A stretch of DNA of 64,000 bases from Adineta vaga (Eukaryota > Rotifera): positions 13,764,001 through 13,828,000 of the forward strand of contig CP075497.1 of assembly GCA_021613535.1 (NCBI GenBank). The letters are read 5' to 3'. Both the position numbers and the translations under genes were made by a program. The notes beneath the pieces are model-generated. The model was not told the origin of the DNA, made no database searches, and saw only the letters and a list, made by a program, of their open reading frames with translations. This document shows, piece after piece, positions 12,405 to 24,822 of the stretch (the first letter of the stretch is position 1; each line of letters starts with the position of its first letter).

Positions 12405-13620
12405 TACCACCTCCGAGAGCAGCTCGTCGCTCGTCGGCGCCCCTATAGGGCGCCACTCACGACTCGCTGCTCCGCACTTATCCCTATCAAAGCTTATTCC
12501 CCAACTTTTGTGCCCAAATCGTCAAACTGCACAGCTTTTGTTTCATTACGACCCTCCTTACAGTTAACCAACACACTCTCAAAATATTACATTTTCAATA
12601 TTCACCAAAGAACATGTTCCCTTCACCATCTCAAAAAACATTTTCACAGGACTTTAGAACCGACCGATACACCTAGAGTATAGGACTTGATGACCCATGG
12701 TTACCCCCATAGTATAGGACTTGAGGACCTATGGGTACCCTCTTAATAAAGTATAGGATATGCTTGCAATATAAAAATTTTTTGATGGATGACCTTTGAA
12801 CTTTGAGCTCTGACCTGCGACAGACAAACAAACAAATTTGAGTTCTTGACCCCCTTCTTTTCCGTAAAACCCTCTTTTCAGTCGAGGGAATTAAACAAAC
12901 GCCTTGTCGTTCGTTGGCCTCTCTCCGATCGACCACTCACGACTAGCCGCTCCCGTGTGCACACATATTTAACCATTATACGGTGGTCTTTTGCCTACGA
13001 TCTTTCTCATTCACTTGTATAGTTTCCCCATTTTACTCATGGATCGCACTAGATACTCTGATTGAACAGTGTCGTTTATCCAAACTATTAGAGGATTTTT
13101 GACTGCGTCAGTATCCAACCTGATATAATCTTGTATTAGTCCACAGGTAAGCATCGAAAGACCTGCAATTCACCGGATATGTGGAACGAAGAAACATGAG
13201 CTACCCACAGTCCAACGTCAGGGAAGCGAATAACAGCAAAGTTACAACATGAAACACTAACCTCGGTTCCAGTTCATTATTAAAAGCCGCTGTGTCAATG
13301 AACAACCCTAGAATATTGAAAACTTGTTTGTTTAACCGCAGAAACCGTCGCAGATCGACTTCTCTCGACTATTAACGGAACTTAGAAAAAAATGTTTTTT
13401 TGACCCTCACTCCTACTACCCTCCTTCCCCCCTCGCTCACATTCGAACTAGACCCATCCTATTATGACTTTTGAACGTTTTAAAGAATTTCGAAAAAATG
13501 TTTTTTTTGACCTTTGACCCGCGACATACATACATACAAACGAATTTCAATTTTTTGACCACTTTTTTTGCACAAAACCCTCCTTTCAGTCGAGGGAACA
13601 ATCCATTTTTCACGAAAATC
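12405..13620. repeat. Cluster of diverged repeats, tandem and dispersed
   Basis: Several repeated pieces lie here. CCACTCACGACT followed by GC-rich sequence occurs near 12460 and 12942. A unit of about 40 bp containing AGTATAGGACTTGA is tandem at 12675-12770. A longer segment at 12780-12900 recurs at 13480-13610, sharing GACAAACAAACAAATTT/GACATACATACATACAAACG and CCTTTCAGTCGAGGGAA. The second copy ends exactly where the coding similarity of the neighbouring broken gene stops, so it probably inserted there. The family is unknown; no transposase is seen inside. Confidence 0.6.
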
Positions 13621-14200
13621 TTCATTACGAATCGTTTTAACTGCTTGTCGAATCATTTTGGCAGTAGAAGGTAAAGAAAGTGAATCAGCAAATTGAGAAG
13701 ATGGTACTGAAATAATGTAATTTCCGACATGTCCTTGTGTTACTAATGAATCACATATATCACGATAATTAATAATCATACGAGCACGTTGAATATATTC
13801 ATCCGTCGTAAGAAAAAAATGTTTATTTAAAGTAATAATAATATAAGCACAAAGTATATCATGAATCGTCACTTCTTCTTCTTCATCATCATCATCATCA
13901 CATTTACCAATATTGTGTAATGTATTGAGTTGTTCAGTTTTGGATTTTCCTTTGATAATACATCCAAAAAAGATTCTATCTTTTCAGCTTTTTCCGATAT
14001 TTCCTTAATAAGCGGAAAAGAAAGATCCAATTTGTCTTTGTTTAATACACATCGTTGAAAAATAGGACGAGGTGATAAAGGTTCAAGATGTTGATAAATT
14101 TGAGAAAGATCATTTAGAAAACGAATATTTGAATTAGCATCACCAACTAAATGTGATGTACTTGTATCAATAATATATTCATTACTACGAAGTAAATAAG
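13621..14200 (-). pseudogene. Broken hypothetical gene, cut by a repeat and a tRNA-derived piece
   Basis: From 14200 leftward the minus strand encodes YLLRSNEYIIDTSTSHLV, FQRCVLNKDKLDLSFPLI and KAEKIESFLDV. A one-base shift in a T run near 13975 separates this from a second frame with a run of Asp and Glu, VTIHDILCAYIIITLNKHF, RARMIINYRDICDSLV and KTIRNEDFREKW. Coding similarity stops at the repeat border near 13617. The helical second part looks like a folded domain, but I do not recognise it. The upstream end abuts the tRNA-like sequence. The gene is therefore missing both ends and carries a shift. Confidence 0.45.
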
Positions 14201-14251
14201 TAGCCCGGATAGCAGAAGATGTGGGTTCGACTCCCACGAAGGTCACTTTTT
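14201..14251 (+). tRNA. tRNA-derived 3' fragment (pseudo-tRNA)
   Basis: A perfect T arm (GTGGG, loop TTCGACT, CCCAC at 14221-14237) includes a consensus B box GGTTCGACTCC. It is followed by an acceptor-like strand GAAGGTC plus A, then a T run that would terminate RNA polymerase III. The partner acceptor strand GACCTTC is absent upstream, and no anticodon arm can be folded from TAGCCCGGATAGCAGAAGAT. This looks like a tRNA (possibly Arg-type) that lost its 5' half, or the end of a tRNA-derived SINE. Confidence 0.55.
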
Positions 14252-15219
14252 TCCATTCTCTCTTTCTTTCGTTCTCTTTCGCTGATGTCCCTTTCATTGC
14301 TCATATATGAGGCTAACACATTTCTTGATGGAACAGATGCATCAATGTAACAAGTCATTTTAAATCTTGGTTTTCTTTTAAATAATTATATTGTATTTTT
14401 CTCGCCTTATATATGTAAAAGTTGCGAAATAACGATTAAAGTCCGTCAGATTACTTGTTTTTCTCTCCACTAATAAAAAATGTAGGTCAGAGATACGAAA
14501 GAACCGAAAATTTTCTCGATTGGTTCTTTGATTCCAACTAGATATAATCGAAGATGGCGCAAGATACTGCTCTGACAGAATTGACAATCCAAAGAAAAAT
14601 TTCTTTGTTCAATAAACTTAGATATCAAAATTAAGGGTGGAACAATTGAAAACCTTGGGATAGTTTTAAAAGAAAACATCATAGAGTTTCTCGACGAATT
14701 ACGAATATTGTTACGCACCACGAAATTGACAATTATGATGCCGTTCGAAAATCTGCACAGGAATTTCGAATACAATTTTATTACTTCCTATCACAATATA
14801 ATCCGTGTGAAATCATTAACAATACCAAAAAAGACGACCATTGAGCTTCAATCTTTGGATTGTTTCTATAATAGACAAATGAAATATTTCATAAAACAGT
14901 TGTACAACCGTGTGGTCGTGGATAAAATTGATATTCATCTATACGAACGCAATAATATAATTAAAGCATTTTCTAGAAAGCGATGAATCTTATTCAAACA
15001 AAATGAAATGTATTATCTTTTAAAACATTACAAAACAATTCATCTGTAAAAAATTAGGTCGCAGCAAGAAAATATGTTTCATTTTATATTAGATAAAGAA
15101 CAACAAATAAGAAATACAAGTGATACAATATATTTAGCACGGAATTGAATGCCACTGTCTGTCTTCATTTCGTCCCTATCATCAATAATCTGAATTGAAA
15201 TGACAGAAGAAGAATATTG
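14252..15219. other. Intergenic, no certain gene
   Basis: A plus-strand ORF at 14708-14986 (92 codons) extends in frame upstream (FLDELRILLRTTKL) but resembles no family I know and may be chance. Nothing else is supported. The receptor gene's stop codon lies at 15220. Confidence 0.4.
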
Positions 15220-18200
15220 TCAGTGACAACGTGTAAATATATATTGTTTAATGCGTACAATTGTCTGATTCAATTCTTTTTTATAGGTTTCCGATGGGAT
15301 CACGAAAACGACAAATAAAAGCATTGGTGGTAGAAACGAGATTAGATAACCACTCAGATAGATCGCTAGATAACCTCTTGTTGTTTTCATACAACCGGAT
15401 ACAAACGAAATAACAAGTCGAGGTGAAGCTAATAGAATTAGAATAGCTGGACTAATTAATAAATGCTTTAGTTCATATAATTGTCGTCGTAATTGCTGAT
15501 TGTTAGATTGTTGTCTTTGTGCTTGGGATCGTTGACTAGCAGTATGTGTAATAATATATAGAGCGGAAAGAATATTGAAAAGAAACGGCAAAAAGAAATG
15601 ACATGCAGAAACGATTGAATTGAATAATTGTAAAGATGGACTGAATTGTACATGGCACCATGTTCGACGTTCATCTTCTTCATCTCCATCTTCATTATCA
15701 TCGATTAGTCGACGATAGATTGGATCATGCACATAAGTTACAGTAGTAAATATATAAGTACTGATGATCATCCATTTGGCCATTCTTTTTGTTTGCATTT
15801 TATCAAACTTGACACCTTTCTGCACAGTAATGGCTCGTTCGACACCAACAAAACTATTGAGCCAATCACTGACACTCAAGAGAACTTTCAGCATATATTC
15901 AATTGATATACAATTGAGTAACATATATTGACGATTGGCAATTATACCCATTTGTGAAACAAGAAGAAAATAGAATTTTAGAGAAAATATAACAAGCGTC
16001 ATTGCTGATGTGATCGAGGACACAAGAAGATAATAACCACAGCCTACTTCGAGTGTTTTCTTTGTATAAAAAGTCATCACACACAATAAACTACCAATCA
16101 TACCAACTATCAACATAATTGTCACAATGATAGTCGTCAAATGAATGACAAAACGTTGATTTCGAAATGATCGATTCGATTGAATCTGATGACCAAGAAT
16201 AGCATCTAATGAAAGACCAATACCTTTTGTCGAAAATTGACAACGCGAACCATATGAACATTCGTTACAAACACACATGAACGATGTTGGACAATTAGGA
16301 TCATCACGAAAACATTGACCATGATTTTCACATGGATTCTGTTCTTCACAATCATAAGATTTCGAATGATTAAATATGAAACAATTTGCTTGCCGAATAT
16401 CTTCATAACAGATACATAGATGTATCTCATCATAGAAACATCGTAGTTCTCTTCGTTCTTGACACAGTAAATGATAGTATTTCATACGGCGAAGAAGATG
16501 CCATCTTACCAATGTGTCATTAAAGAGTTTTGTAATTGATAAACAACGATCTGAGACTTTGATAGTGACTGAGATATTCGAGTGTGGAATGAATTCTTGT
16601 TGAAATATAGATAAATAATAGATTTTTGATTGTGCCATCTCAATGAAAACAAGATGAAATCGTAAAGATGTGAGAAAAGATATGGTTTCTTGATTGATTT
16701 CAATTTTTTTAAAACTTGTTGATCGAAGAGGAGATTGATGTTTGCCAAATACTTCGATGAAATGTACCAGTATTGATGATGATATAGGTATCTCAGATGC
16801 AAATGATAATGTAATTCGTGTATCACGTTTTTCACATTTCGCACCAGAATAACCTTTCGGACAAAGACATACACTTTCTTCTTTTCGTATATGTTCATCG
16901 TTTGGTATACATGTTCCACCATGTTGACATGAACATTTCAGATGTTTAAGATAACAACGGGGACCAAACTTATTCAATGGACAAACACATATATTTGAAG
17001 CAACACAAAGTGAATCCGATGAACAATGACACGTATATAGAACATCGCAGTACTTACCAGACCATCCTTTGTCACAAAAACAATAGACACTTGGTGTATT
17101 TACATACTGCAAACACCGACCATGAAGCCCACAATTCAATTCGGTACACTTGAATGCAGTAACTTTTTTCGGTGGAATTTGCAACTGAATAGCCATACGA
17201 TATACTGGTAAAAACGAAAATACAATAGGAAATAACCAACTCGTATGATGTTCGAGTGTTTGCTTGTTGAAGATATCAATTCGTACACTGTGATTTGTTG
17301 AGACATTTTTTGGACGTGTCGCATACAAAAGATAGATATTAAACTTGGTATGACAATCACGCTCGTAATAATAATAAGCCTGATCAAACGATTCAATACG
17401 ATTGTCTTGGTTATCACGCAGTGTAATCACAATAGCAAACAAAGTACGAAATTCGAATGCTGCGCGCACTTTCACTGTCAAACTAACACGTTGGTTTTGA
17501 TATTGACACCATTGTCCGTAGTACGCTGGTGGACAAAGACAAACTAGCTGAATATTGTTGCTGGTGGCAGTTGTAACGCTGTGACTATTTTTACGATGAT
17601 GAACCACGAGACCTCGATTGCATAACCACGTCAGATAACCTTCTTTCCAAGAAGAATCACGACTTTTTTTCTTATTGGCGTGTGGAGCTACGAGATAAGG
17701 ATATCCTAGAAGTGAAAAAAAAATCATCAAATGATGATTATTTGTCTATATACTTCTAATTTCATTCTTGAACAAATATTTTTGTCTTACTCAACGAGAA
17801 AACAACTGTTGAAATCATCGGTGTTTAAAGTTTCCAACCGATGTATCATTAAACCTGTAGCTAAGTTAGTATACGCAATCTAAATCCTAAATCATCATTC
17901 AGTTTTAAGATAATCAAATAGATATAGCTCCATGAATGAATATTTTTATGTTATTTATAAACGCGAATCAAAAAAGAAATCGTTTGTTTGAATGATGATG
18001 TCTTCTGTATTTGTTTTGCCTTCAAATCAAAAGAGATTTATTGAACATGATATTAGATACTTACGTGGCATCTTCAGTTTTGCATAAGACGTTGAACCAA
18101 CAAGTGTAAAATATATCGTGATTAAATACTTCATATCTGTTAATGTACATAAATGTTGTTCTACATGACTAAGATTTGACCCTGAATTACAACGCAGATC

Positions 18201-20727
18201 TAATATTCCTTCTATCTCTTGACAGAAACGCATCGAGTTATTATTATAAACGGGACACAGATACGGTTTCACACAAACTATTCGACTACTGATACATGTA
18301 TTTGTATGCAAACAACGATAACGAATAGCGGGTAGAGAGGTAGGTTGTTGTCGACACAAGTACCGTTCATCAAAAGCACCCAAACAATCATCTACACCAT
18401 CATTGATAGAACTCATAGGTAAACAAATGAGATGACCAGACAAAGGTGAAAGACATAAATGATGAAATAAAGGACACAATGGTGGCCATTCACAATTCAC
18501 TTCATCAGCACCATCACGACAATTCCAAAATCCATCACATCGAGTATACGTATTATTACATGGAAAATGCATACATTCATTCTCATCTGTTTCGTTACGA
18601 CCATCGATTATTATTGATTGAACATGAATATAACCATCACACAATATTTGAAATGAAAGTGATGTTGATTGTTTATTATCAAATTGATCTTTTTCATCGG
18701 ATTCATCTTCACAATTCATTTGATCATTCATTACTAGTAATTGAGATACACATTTCATATTCTTATTATGATCACATTGAAAACGATGATTATAATGTTT
18801 CAATGAACAACTTTCTTCATATGATTCATCATCTCCATGTAAACAATCTTCAATTCCATCGATGAGACGATATGATGAAATGACTTTAGATGTATTCATA
18901 CATCGATATGAATGAGAATAATCAACTAATGGCCATGACTGATGATAGGTAGAGCATTTATGAAAGATTTTATATAGTCCACTCCATACTTGCTCCCACA
19001 AAAAGGTCATATTATTTAAAATTTGAAATGCATGGAATGGTCGACAAATACTTTTGTCACCGAAGAGATCGATCGAAGGATGTGATGAACTGGAGAACAG
19101 ATTCTGATCACACAGATGATCTGCATAGCAAATATAGTCTGGATCAACAAAAATTTCTATGGAACGGTTTAATAACTTGTTCTAAATAGAAAAATATCTT
19201 TGATAGAAAATATTTAGATAAAATTTTAAAATTGTTTTGTAACTGAGAACAGATCAATGTACTAAAAGAATATCGATAATAATTTTTTCTCGGTCTCATC
19301 TACTAACACTAAACTCGAACGTCATGGTTAAACTTCTCAGACATGCGACTATGACTGTCTACAAAAAAATATGCGTTATTGTCCAGACTTCTAGTCCAAA
19401 ACATATCGATTTAAAAGTTCATCTTACTATTTTCTTCAAAAATATATATCAATTTCACAAAATCTAACATCACTTTAGATTTTCTCAACAGTTCCCTAGT
19501 TATTATTCAATGACATACTAAAGTTTGATTATTGGTATAAATCATTCGTACATGACCAAATAATATTGGTGGAATTTCGACAAATTGAGGACAATATTGT
19601 TTAATCTCATTCATAAATATGTGCGATGGTGGCAGACAATGTTCATCATCATAATAATTAAAAAACCATGGCATTTTGATAAAACATGCAATAGCGAAAC
19701 GACACTCGTTTGAAACATTTCTTTGTGACCAAAGCGCATTGTACAAGAAGAAATCACGTTTATTCTGACAACCGGACGTATATAGTGTACATGAGCCATC
19801 ACCACATTCGAGTGTATACTTCTCATATAGTGATGTATGACATCGATGATCTTCACATCGAAATGCTGGATCACTAGTACAAATAGTGGGATGTTGGTAT
19901 GATCGGGAAGTTTGCCCTAAATTTTCATCCGTTCTATCTAAACAATCGGCATTCCATTCATCATCATGAAGAAATACTAAAGGAATACACAAGCCATTAT
20001 GACATCGGTATTCTGTGTTTTTATCACAATGATTCATCTCTAATTGTAAACAGAATTCTTCATCAGATTTACCATTAACACAGTCAACTTTTCCATCGCA
20101 TATTTCACGCCAATCTAAACATGCACCTGGTGTTTGACCATGATTACCAACACGATCACATTGTAAATGTTCATAACACGGTAAGATATTCAACTCTGTC
20201 GGACTATAAAATACTTTCTTATCAAATATTTTCTCCACTTGATCATCAAAATCCGATTGTGGTTCATCGAAATGATATTCGCAACGAGAACCAAACCATG
20301 GATATGTACAATTATAAAATCGTATTTTATCCATTGATATGTTCGTCTCGAGATAATGCTCATACTGTTCAATAATATCAATCGCTGCTGACCATTGATA
20401 TAGTTGTTCACTACTGACATTTCTTCGTCGTAATTCATCAAATGTGAATCTGTTCTCATTCTGTTCATGATCATCATTATCAGCCAAATCAAATATCATT
20501 TCATTAAATGAAACACGTTGGCAATATTGAATGAATTGAAAGGCAAAACCTTTTCTAGGAACATTATAGTATAAGCAATCATGATCATAACTATGCACAA
20601 ATGTATGTGTATAATACAGATGAAAACCTGATAACTTTGAGCAGTAGTTAGTTGATAAAATAGAACATAAACAAAGGAAACATAATTGTATTTCCAATCG
20701 TGTCATTGTTAAATCATTGATATTCAA
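15220..20727 (-). CDS. Large LDLa-EGF-7TM receptor (three exons)
   Basis: Exons 20727-19519, 19181-18065 and 17705-15220 join in frame across introns with GTATGT/TTTAG and GTAAGT/TTCTAG borders, giving 1603 aa. A signal peptide (LCFLCLCSILS) starts the protein. LDLa modules follow in exons 1 and 2, each with the C..........DC.....DE pattern (CDGKVDCVNGKSDEEFC, CDGFWNCRDGADEVNC). EGF-like modules lie at about 955-995, 1035-1070 and 1240-1280 (YCFCDKGWSGKYC, VCLCPKGYSGAKC). The last 310 residues hold seven membrane helices of rhodopsin type. It should be a cell-surface receptor binding a large extracellular ligand. This architecture is common in bdelloids but rare elsewhere. All frames are intact, so the gene is probably functional. 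Confidence 0.85.
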
Positions 20728-22087
20728 TTGATATTTGTCGTCTCCGAACCGTCTATAACATCTTTAGAACATTGAAGAATGAATAACACTGACTTTGTAG
20801 AAAGATAAAATAGAGTATATCAACAGAGAGAATAGTTATTTTTTTCTGAATCATTTGATACAGATTTATCACACATATGTCCCAAGAATATTCTCATTTT
20901 CATAACGTTGTAATCTTTTACAGGAAAGTAACTCTTTGAAACAAACGTTTGCTTTTTTTATTCCATTAGTAGGACAAGGATAAAAAAAATCTGATTCTAC
21001 ATGATCTACATTGCGACTTTTTTTTCAGTAGTAAAAAATGTTTGCCATCTGCTCTTTGTTTTATCATTAGTATTCATTTTTAGCATGTGAAACTCTTCTT
21101 GCCTTTTAAATAACTTTTAACTATTTCTAGTTTTTGACGTCAAGAAGAAAGGTAATTATTTTACATCAATAGAATAATAAATCATGCAAATATGATTATT
21201 TGATATTTACACGAGAAGTTTTTTTCTTCTGTGGAATAATTTATTTAACAACAAAAATGTGGATGATCACAGAGAGCATTGCGATAAAGAGATTCGTTTT
21301 AGAAAGAAATTTTTTAGACTAACGAAGAATATCGTGCGAAATATTAGAATGTCAATAATCTAATGGACATCCAAAATTTAAAACACTTGATATTATACGA
21401 CCAAAAGAAATAGAGAAAACTGTGATAATTGGCTATTTTTTTTTGGAATGAGCTTGAGGCAATATCGAGATATCTCCTTGTCTGGAAAGTCCGTGAACTA
21501 TACCAAAACAGTGAATTTTAGTCATTTCACTTACAGCATCGTGTGGCAGATGAGTTGGGCATGCGAAAGGTCTGCGTACGCTGAGTTCCTAAATTCTTGA
21601 CTGCAATCCAATGCATCGATAGAGTGGAGTGTTGCCTAGAACAATTAAACGAAACTGAAGACAAATCCGCTCAAGTTTTTCAGTGACATCGTCACTGGAG
21701 ATGAGTCATGGATGCACTACTACGATCATCATTGACGTATCGTTCGTTTAGTATTTATTATACAAAATACAATAGTATGGAAGATAAAGATTAATACGAA
21801 GAAGTTATATTTAGATAAATAAAATTAATAAAAGATATTAACATCATCAAGAAAAAGAATAAATATTCAAGAATATCCTCTATTTACCTTTATGTTTTTT
21901 TGTTATCGAAAAAACGACGAATACGTCAATGATGACGTATATGAAAATATCTTTCCATACGCAATTTACCTTTTGCTATTTCTATTGTTTTTATCAATGA
22001 TAAAAATAGTATAAATATTCTATAATATTTTCAATTATTCAAATAAATCGTTTTTTCTACAAACGAAAAAAAAGATAATAATTTAAA
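20728..22087. other. Upstream region with a mariner relic
   Basis: No intact gene. It contains the promoter side of the receptor gene, a decayed mariner transposase near 21.53-21.74 kb (separate entry) and, at about 22000-22040, TATA-like AT-rich sequence in front of the small ORF at 22088. Confidence 0.5.
21525..21736 (+). pseudogene. Decayed mariner transposase, HTH to first catalytic Asp
   Basis: Scattered frames read ADELGMRKVCVR, then a stop, VPKFLTA, CLEQLNETEDKSAQVF and finally IVTGDESWMHYYDHH. The last string is the mariner block around the first catalytic Asp (VTGDE.W.HYYD). Two stops and at least one frame change separate the pieces, and a deletion has fused the helix-turn-helix to ARWVP-like sequence. 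The rest of the transposase and clear ends are missing. Confidence 0.75.
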
Positions 22088-22315
22088 ATGTTTGCTCAAC
22101 CAATTGTTCATAATAATTTAAATGTTGATTATCATAATTTTGGATTAGGTAATTATGGATATGGAATATATACACAAGATAGTAGAATTTATCGTAATCC
22201 ATTAAATGGATATTTAGGTATTGAACAAGAAGTTGATTTTATTCCATTAGATACATTTCATATTCAACCATATACTGCTATTCCTGCATCTATTCGACAA
22301 CATTTTATTATTTAA
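22088..22315 (+). CDS. Small hypothetical protein (75 aa)
   Basis: Intact single-exon ORF MFAQPIVHNNLNVDYHNFGL... ending in IRQHFII. It is rich in Tyr, Asn and Gly, with no signal peptide or membrane helix. A TATA-like element lies about 70 bp upstream, and AATAAAATAAAA follows the stop by about 30 bp, which fits a short expressed gene. The family is not recognised. Its composition differs from the surrounding non-coding AT-rich DNA, which supports real coding. Confidence 0.5.
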   Translation: MFAQPIVHNNLNVDYHNFGLGNYGYGIYTQDSRIYRNPLNGYLGIEQEVDFIPLDTFHIQPYTAIPASIRQHFII

Positions 22316-22884
22316 ACAAATATTTATATGTAAATTTCATTTTTAAATAAAATAAAATGTAAGAATAGTTTGTGATAAAGTAGATAGAATAATAAAATAA
22401 GTAATAGAAATTATTTGAATGAAAAATGAAATTAAATAATGAATAAGAGTAGATATTCAATTATAAGTTATTTCTATTAAAATTGATTACATAAATAAAT
22501 AAATTAGTTGAAAAATGAGAAATAATTGTATAATAATAATAATAATAATAATTAGAATTGAGAAATGAGATTTTTTTGAATAAAATGAAAGTGAAAAGAG
22601 AATAAAAAGAAGACAATGAATATGTCATTTGTTTCATTAAGAGAAAATAAATATGAAATTGATTTACATAAATTAATATTTATAATTTCAAGAGTTATTT
22701 CAATAAATTTAAAAAATAAATAAAAAAATAATGAAATTTGATTAAAACAAGTCATTATTATATCGTTTTGTGCAATTAAAATGTGAAACATGATCTAATT
22801 GTTGTTGATAGTGGAGGGAGAGAAACAGTTTACTTCTATGTTTCCTAAGTCCAAACTTTATTCGATCGAAAAATCAAAGAATAT
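22316..22884. other. Intergenic, nothing recognised
   Basis: Very AT-rich with a short (AAT)n stretch near 22530-22550. No protein-like frame; the 79-codon minus ORF is low-complexity Phe/Ile. Confidence 0.5.
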
Positions 22885-23050
22885 TTATAATAAGATGTAG
22901 GTGTGAGTGTGGTTGAATAATTAACTACCATGATTGGTTTCGACTTATTTCAAAGTCTCATCAGATGGTTCATAATCTTCATAATGAAAATAATCTAAAA
23001 CCAATTCGAAAGATTAAAAAGGTCTTCTAAATCAATTTCAAACTACATAG
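22885..23050 (-). mobile_element. 3' fragment of a telomere-associated Penelope-like element
   Basis: A degenerate G-rich telomere-like string (GTAGGTGTGAGTGTGG) at 22888-22903 is followed by a hammerhead motif on the minus strand. About 80 bp of AT-rich sequence then resemble the region beside the hammerhead at 29 kb. No RT remains. The order matches the 3' ends at 28.93 and 60.25 kb. The right border is a guess. Confidence 0.55.
22925..22971 (-). ncRNA. Hammerhead ribozyme motif, copy 1
   Basis: The minus strand has ACCAT, then the core CTGATGA, a perfect 5-bp stem II (GACTT / AAGTC, loop TGAAAT), the core GAAA, a minimal stem III (CCAATC) and ATGGT, which closes stem I with ACCAT. It is a type I hammerhead with a very short helix III, the kind known from Penelope-like elements. 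The expected 15.2-16.2 pair is C-A here instead of C-G, so activity may be reduced. Confidence 0.75.
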
Positions 23051-23754
23051 TTCAAAAACGTATTATCAATATTCTGTCGTAACTGGTCACTGGGCGGAAA
23101 AATATTCCGTTGGTGGATCTTGTCGCGGTAAGTGACATAAAGATCTTTTTTGCTCTTACATTTATTGATATTTGTCTGTCTTTTTCTGTACAAAAAAAGG
23201 GAAGAAAGAAATTCAGTCCAATTCAGTTACGTAAAACATTATTTCTCTAGTTTTGTTTTCTTTGTCAAACAGCAGAAAAATATGCTAAAACAAATAAAAA
23301 TTTCAAAGCAACATTTAATTCATATTTCGAATTGTTCTTAGTCTACCTATGTTTTTTTGAGATCCGCTCATATTGTTTAATATACAATTTGATTTTTTTT
23401 TAAACTTTTGTTATTTACATTGTATTTTATTATGACTATTTTATCTAATAGTTGTTCAGTTGATTGAAACATGTCTAGAAATTTCATCTTTCAGTCTTAA
23501 ACTATATAGTACAATGCTGTAAACCTCTTTCATGTTTGCTCTTGCGCATTGTCATCCTGAGATTGGCATTATTCTTGATCTTACTGAAATTGTTAAGTAC
23601 ATTAAGAAAAATCCTGAATTATCAAAATTATGATAAAGACCGAGATTAATGAAAGACATTCATGAGCATCAGTTTGGTATGGGGATCTAGAATCGATTGT
23701 TTATCTTGACCACAGTATTTTAATTTTATGTGATTTTCTTTCAGTCCAACTGGA
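23051..23754. other. Intergenic, nothing recognised
   Basis: AT-rich. A short frame near 23535-23630 (ALAHCHPEIGIILDLTEIVK) looks protein-like but ends in stops and is not recognised. Confidence 0.4.
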
Positions 23755-24290
23755 ATAACCAGTGGTCGATCTGGATCGTAATTCATTGCCTATATCTACT
23801 TTAAGAGGGCAATCACTTGCAAAACATAATCAATTATGTGAAAAGCATTATGTAGAACCATTAATACTGAGCGAAGATTTGAACTATATCTCTCACGATT
23901 ATGCAAAGATACTTACTACTATTAATCAAGTTCCACCGAACTTTAGTGGAATTAGAATGGAGAATATATAGCTTTGATAGATTGAAATTTATCTGTTCAA
24001 AGGTAGTGACATAGTCACTGAATGGTATTGGCGAAAATACTGTCTATAATTATACGAATCCTCTTTTTTGAATTACAAATCATTTTGCGAAAATAATTTA
24101 GAAGGGCGCACGTCAACTAGGCATTGGTAGAGCATATTCAAAGACTGATACAATGTATGTAGTTGCAACGTATAATTCTAGAGAATATCTTGAAGAATCG
24201 TACGAAGAAAATATTAAAAAACAATGTTGAGAAATTATTGAAGAAGGAAGGATAGAAGAATATTTTCAAAAATCATTTTGACTTTTACAT
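23755..24290 (+). pseudogene. CAP/SCP-domain (GAPR-1-like) pseudogene
   Basis: The first frame contains SLAKHNQLCEKHYVEPLI, LNYISHDYAKIL and SGIRMEN, matching the CAP start (HN..R..H....L.....L...A..YA..L......GEN). Later frames give GIGENTVYNYTNPLF, NHFAKII, a stop, KGARQLGIGRAYSK and TMYVVATYNSREY, matching GHFTQ.VWK....G.G.A and the C-terminal strand. Stops replace at least three Trp/Ser-type positions, and frames shift around 24000. CAP proteins are usually secreted or Golgi-associated; this copy is dead. No signal peptide is visible, which suits a GAPR-1-like origin. Confidence 0.7.
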
Positions 24291-24822
24291 TAATGTTTTG
24301 CACAAAAAATACAAATACTATTACTTTTAATTTTGTTTTATTGATCTTTATATTAACATTTTGTGATGATGGGTAATAGATACTATGTTTTTTTTTCTTT
24401 TTAATATATTAGTAAATAATAAGGAATACTCATACTATAGATTTAGTAGATCTTTACTGAAACGCTGCATACAGTGAATTTAAGTTAAGCGCTAAAAGGA
24501 ATGAGAATCTCAACAACTTGCTAGAACAAAAAAAAAATCACGTTTTCTGTTATGAAACTACATTATAAGAAACAGATATGCTTATTTTTTACCACAGTCT
24601 CTTCTCGTACTTCGTTTTCTTCATCTTTTTCGTTTTTTTACTTTTCTTTTCTTGCTTTACAAGAGTGTATAAATGGGTACGATCATTCACGCAGAACCAA
24701 TACTTAACTTCATCATTCTAATACACATAAAGGTAATTCGTCGATGTTCTATTGCTTTCATATTTTGCTTTTGTAATTGGAAAAAAAGATGAATTGGTCT
24801 CTGCTCATATGTGCTGTCTTAA
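24291..24822. other. Intergenic up to the piggyBac target site
   Basis: AT-rich, no gene seen. It ends in TTAA at 24819-24822, the piggyBac target site. Confidence 0.5.

Noticed and set aside
12673-12936. 87-codon minus ORF and similar ones at 13437-13625
   Set aside because: They lie in the dispersed repeat shared between 12.8 and 13.5 kb and have no domain.
18446-18865. 139-codon plus-strand ORF rich in His and Tyr
   Set aside because: Antisense of the LDLa exon; composition reflects reverse-complemented Asp/Cys codons.
22530-22555. Short tandem repeats as a CRISPR-like or satellite array
   Set aside because: Plain (AAT)n microsatellite; eukaryotic context and no spacer structure.
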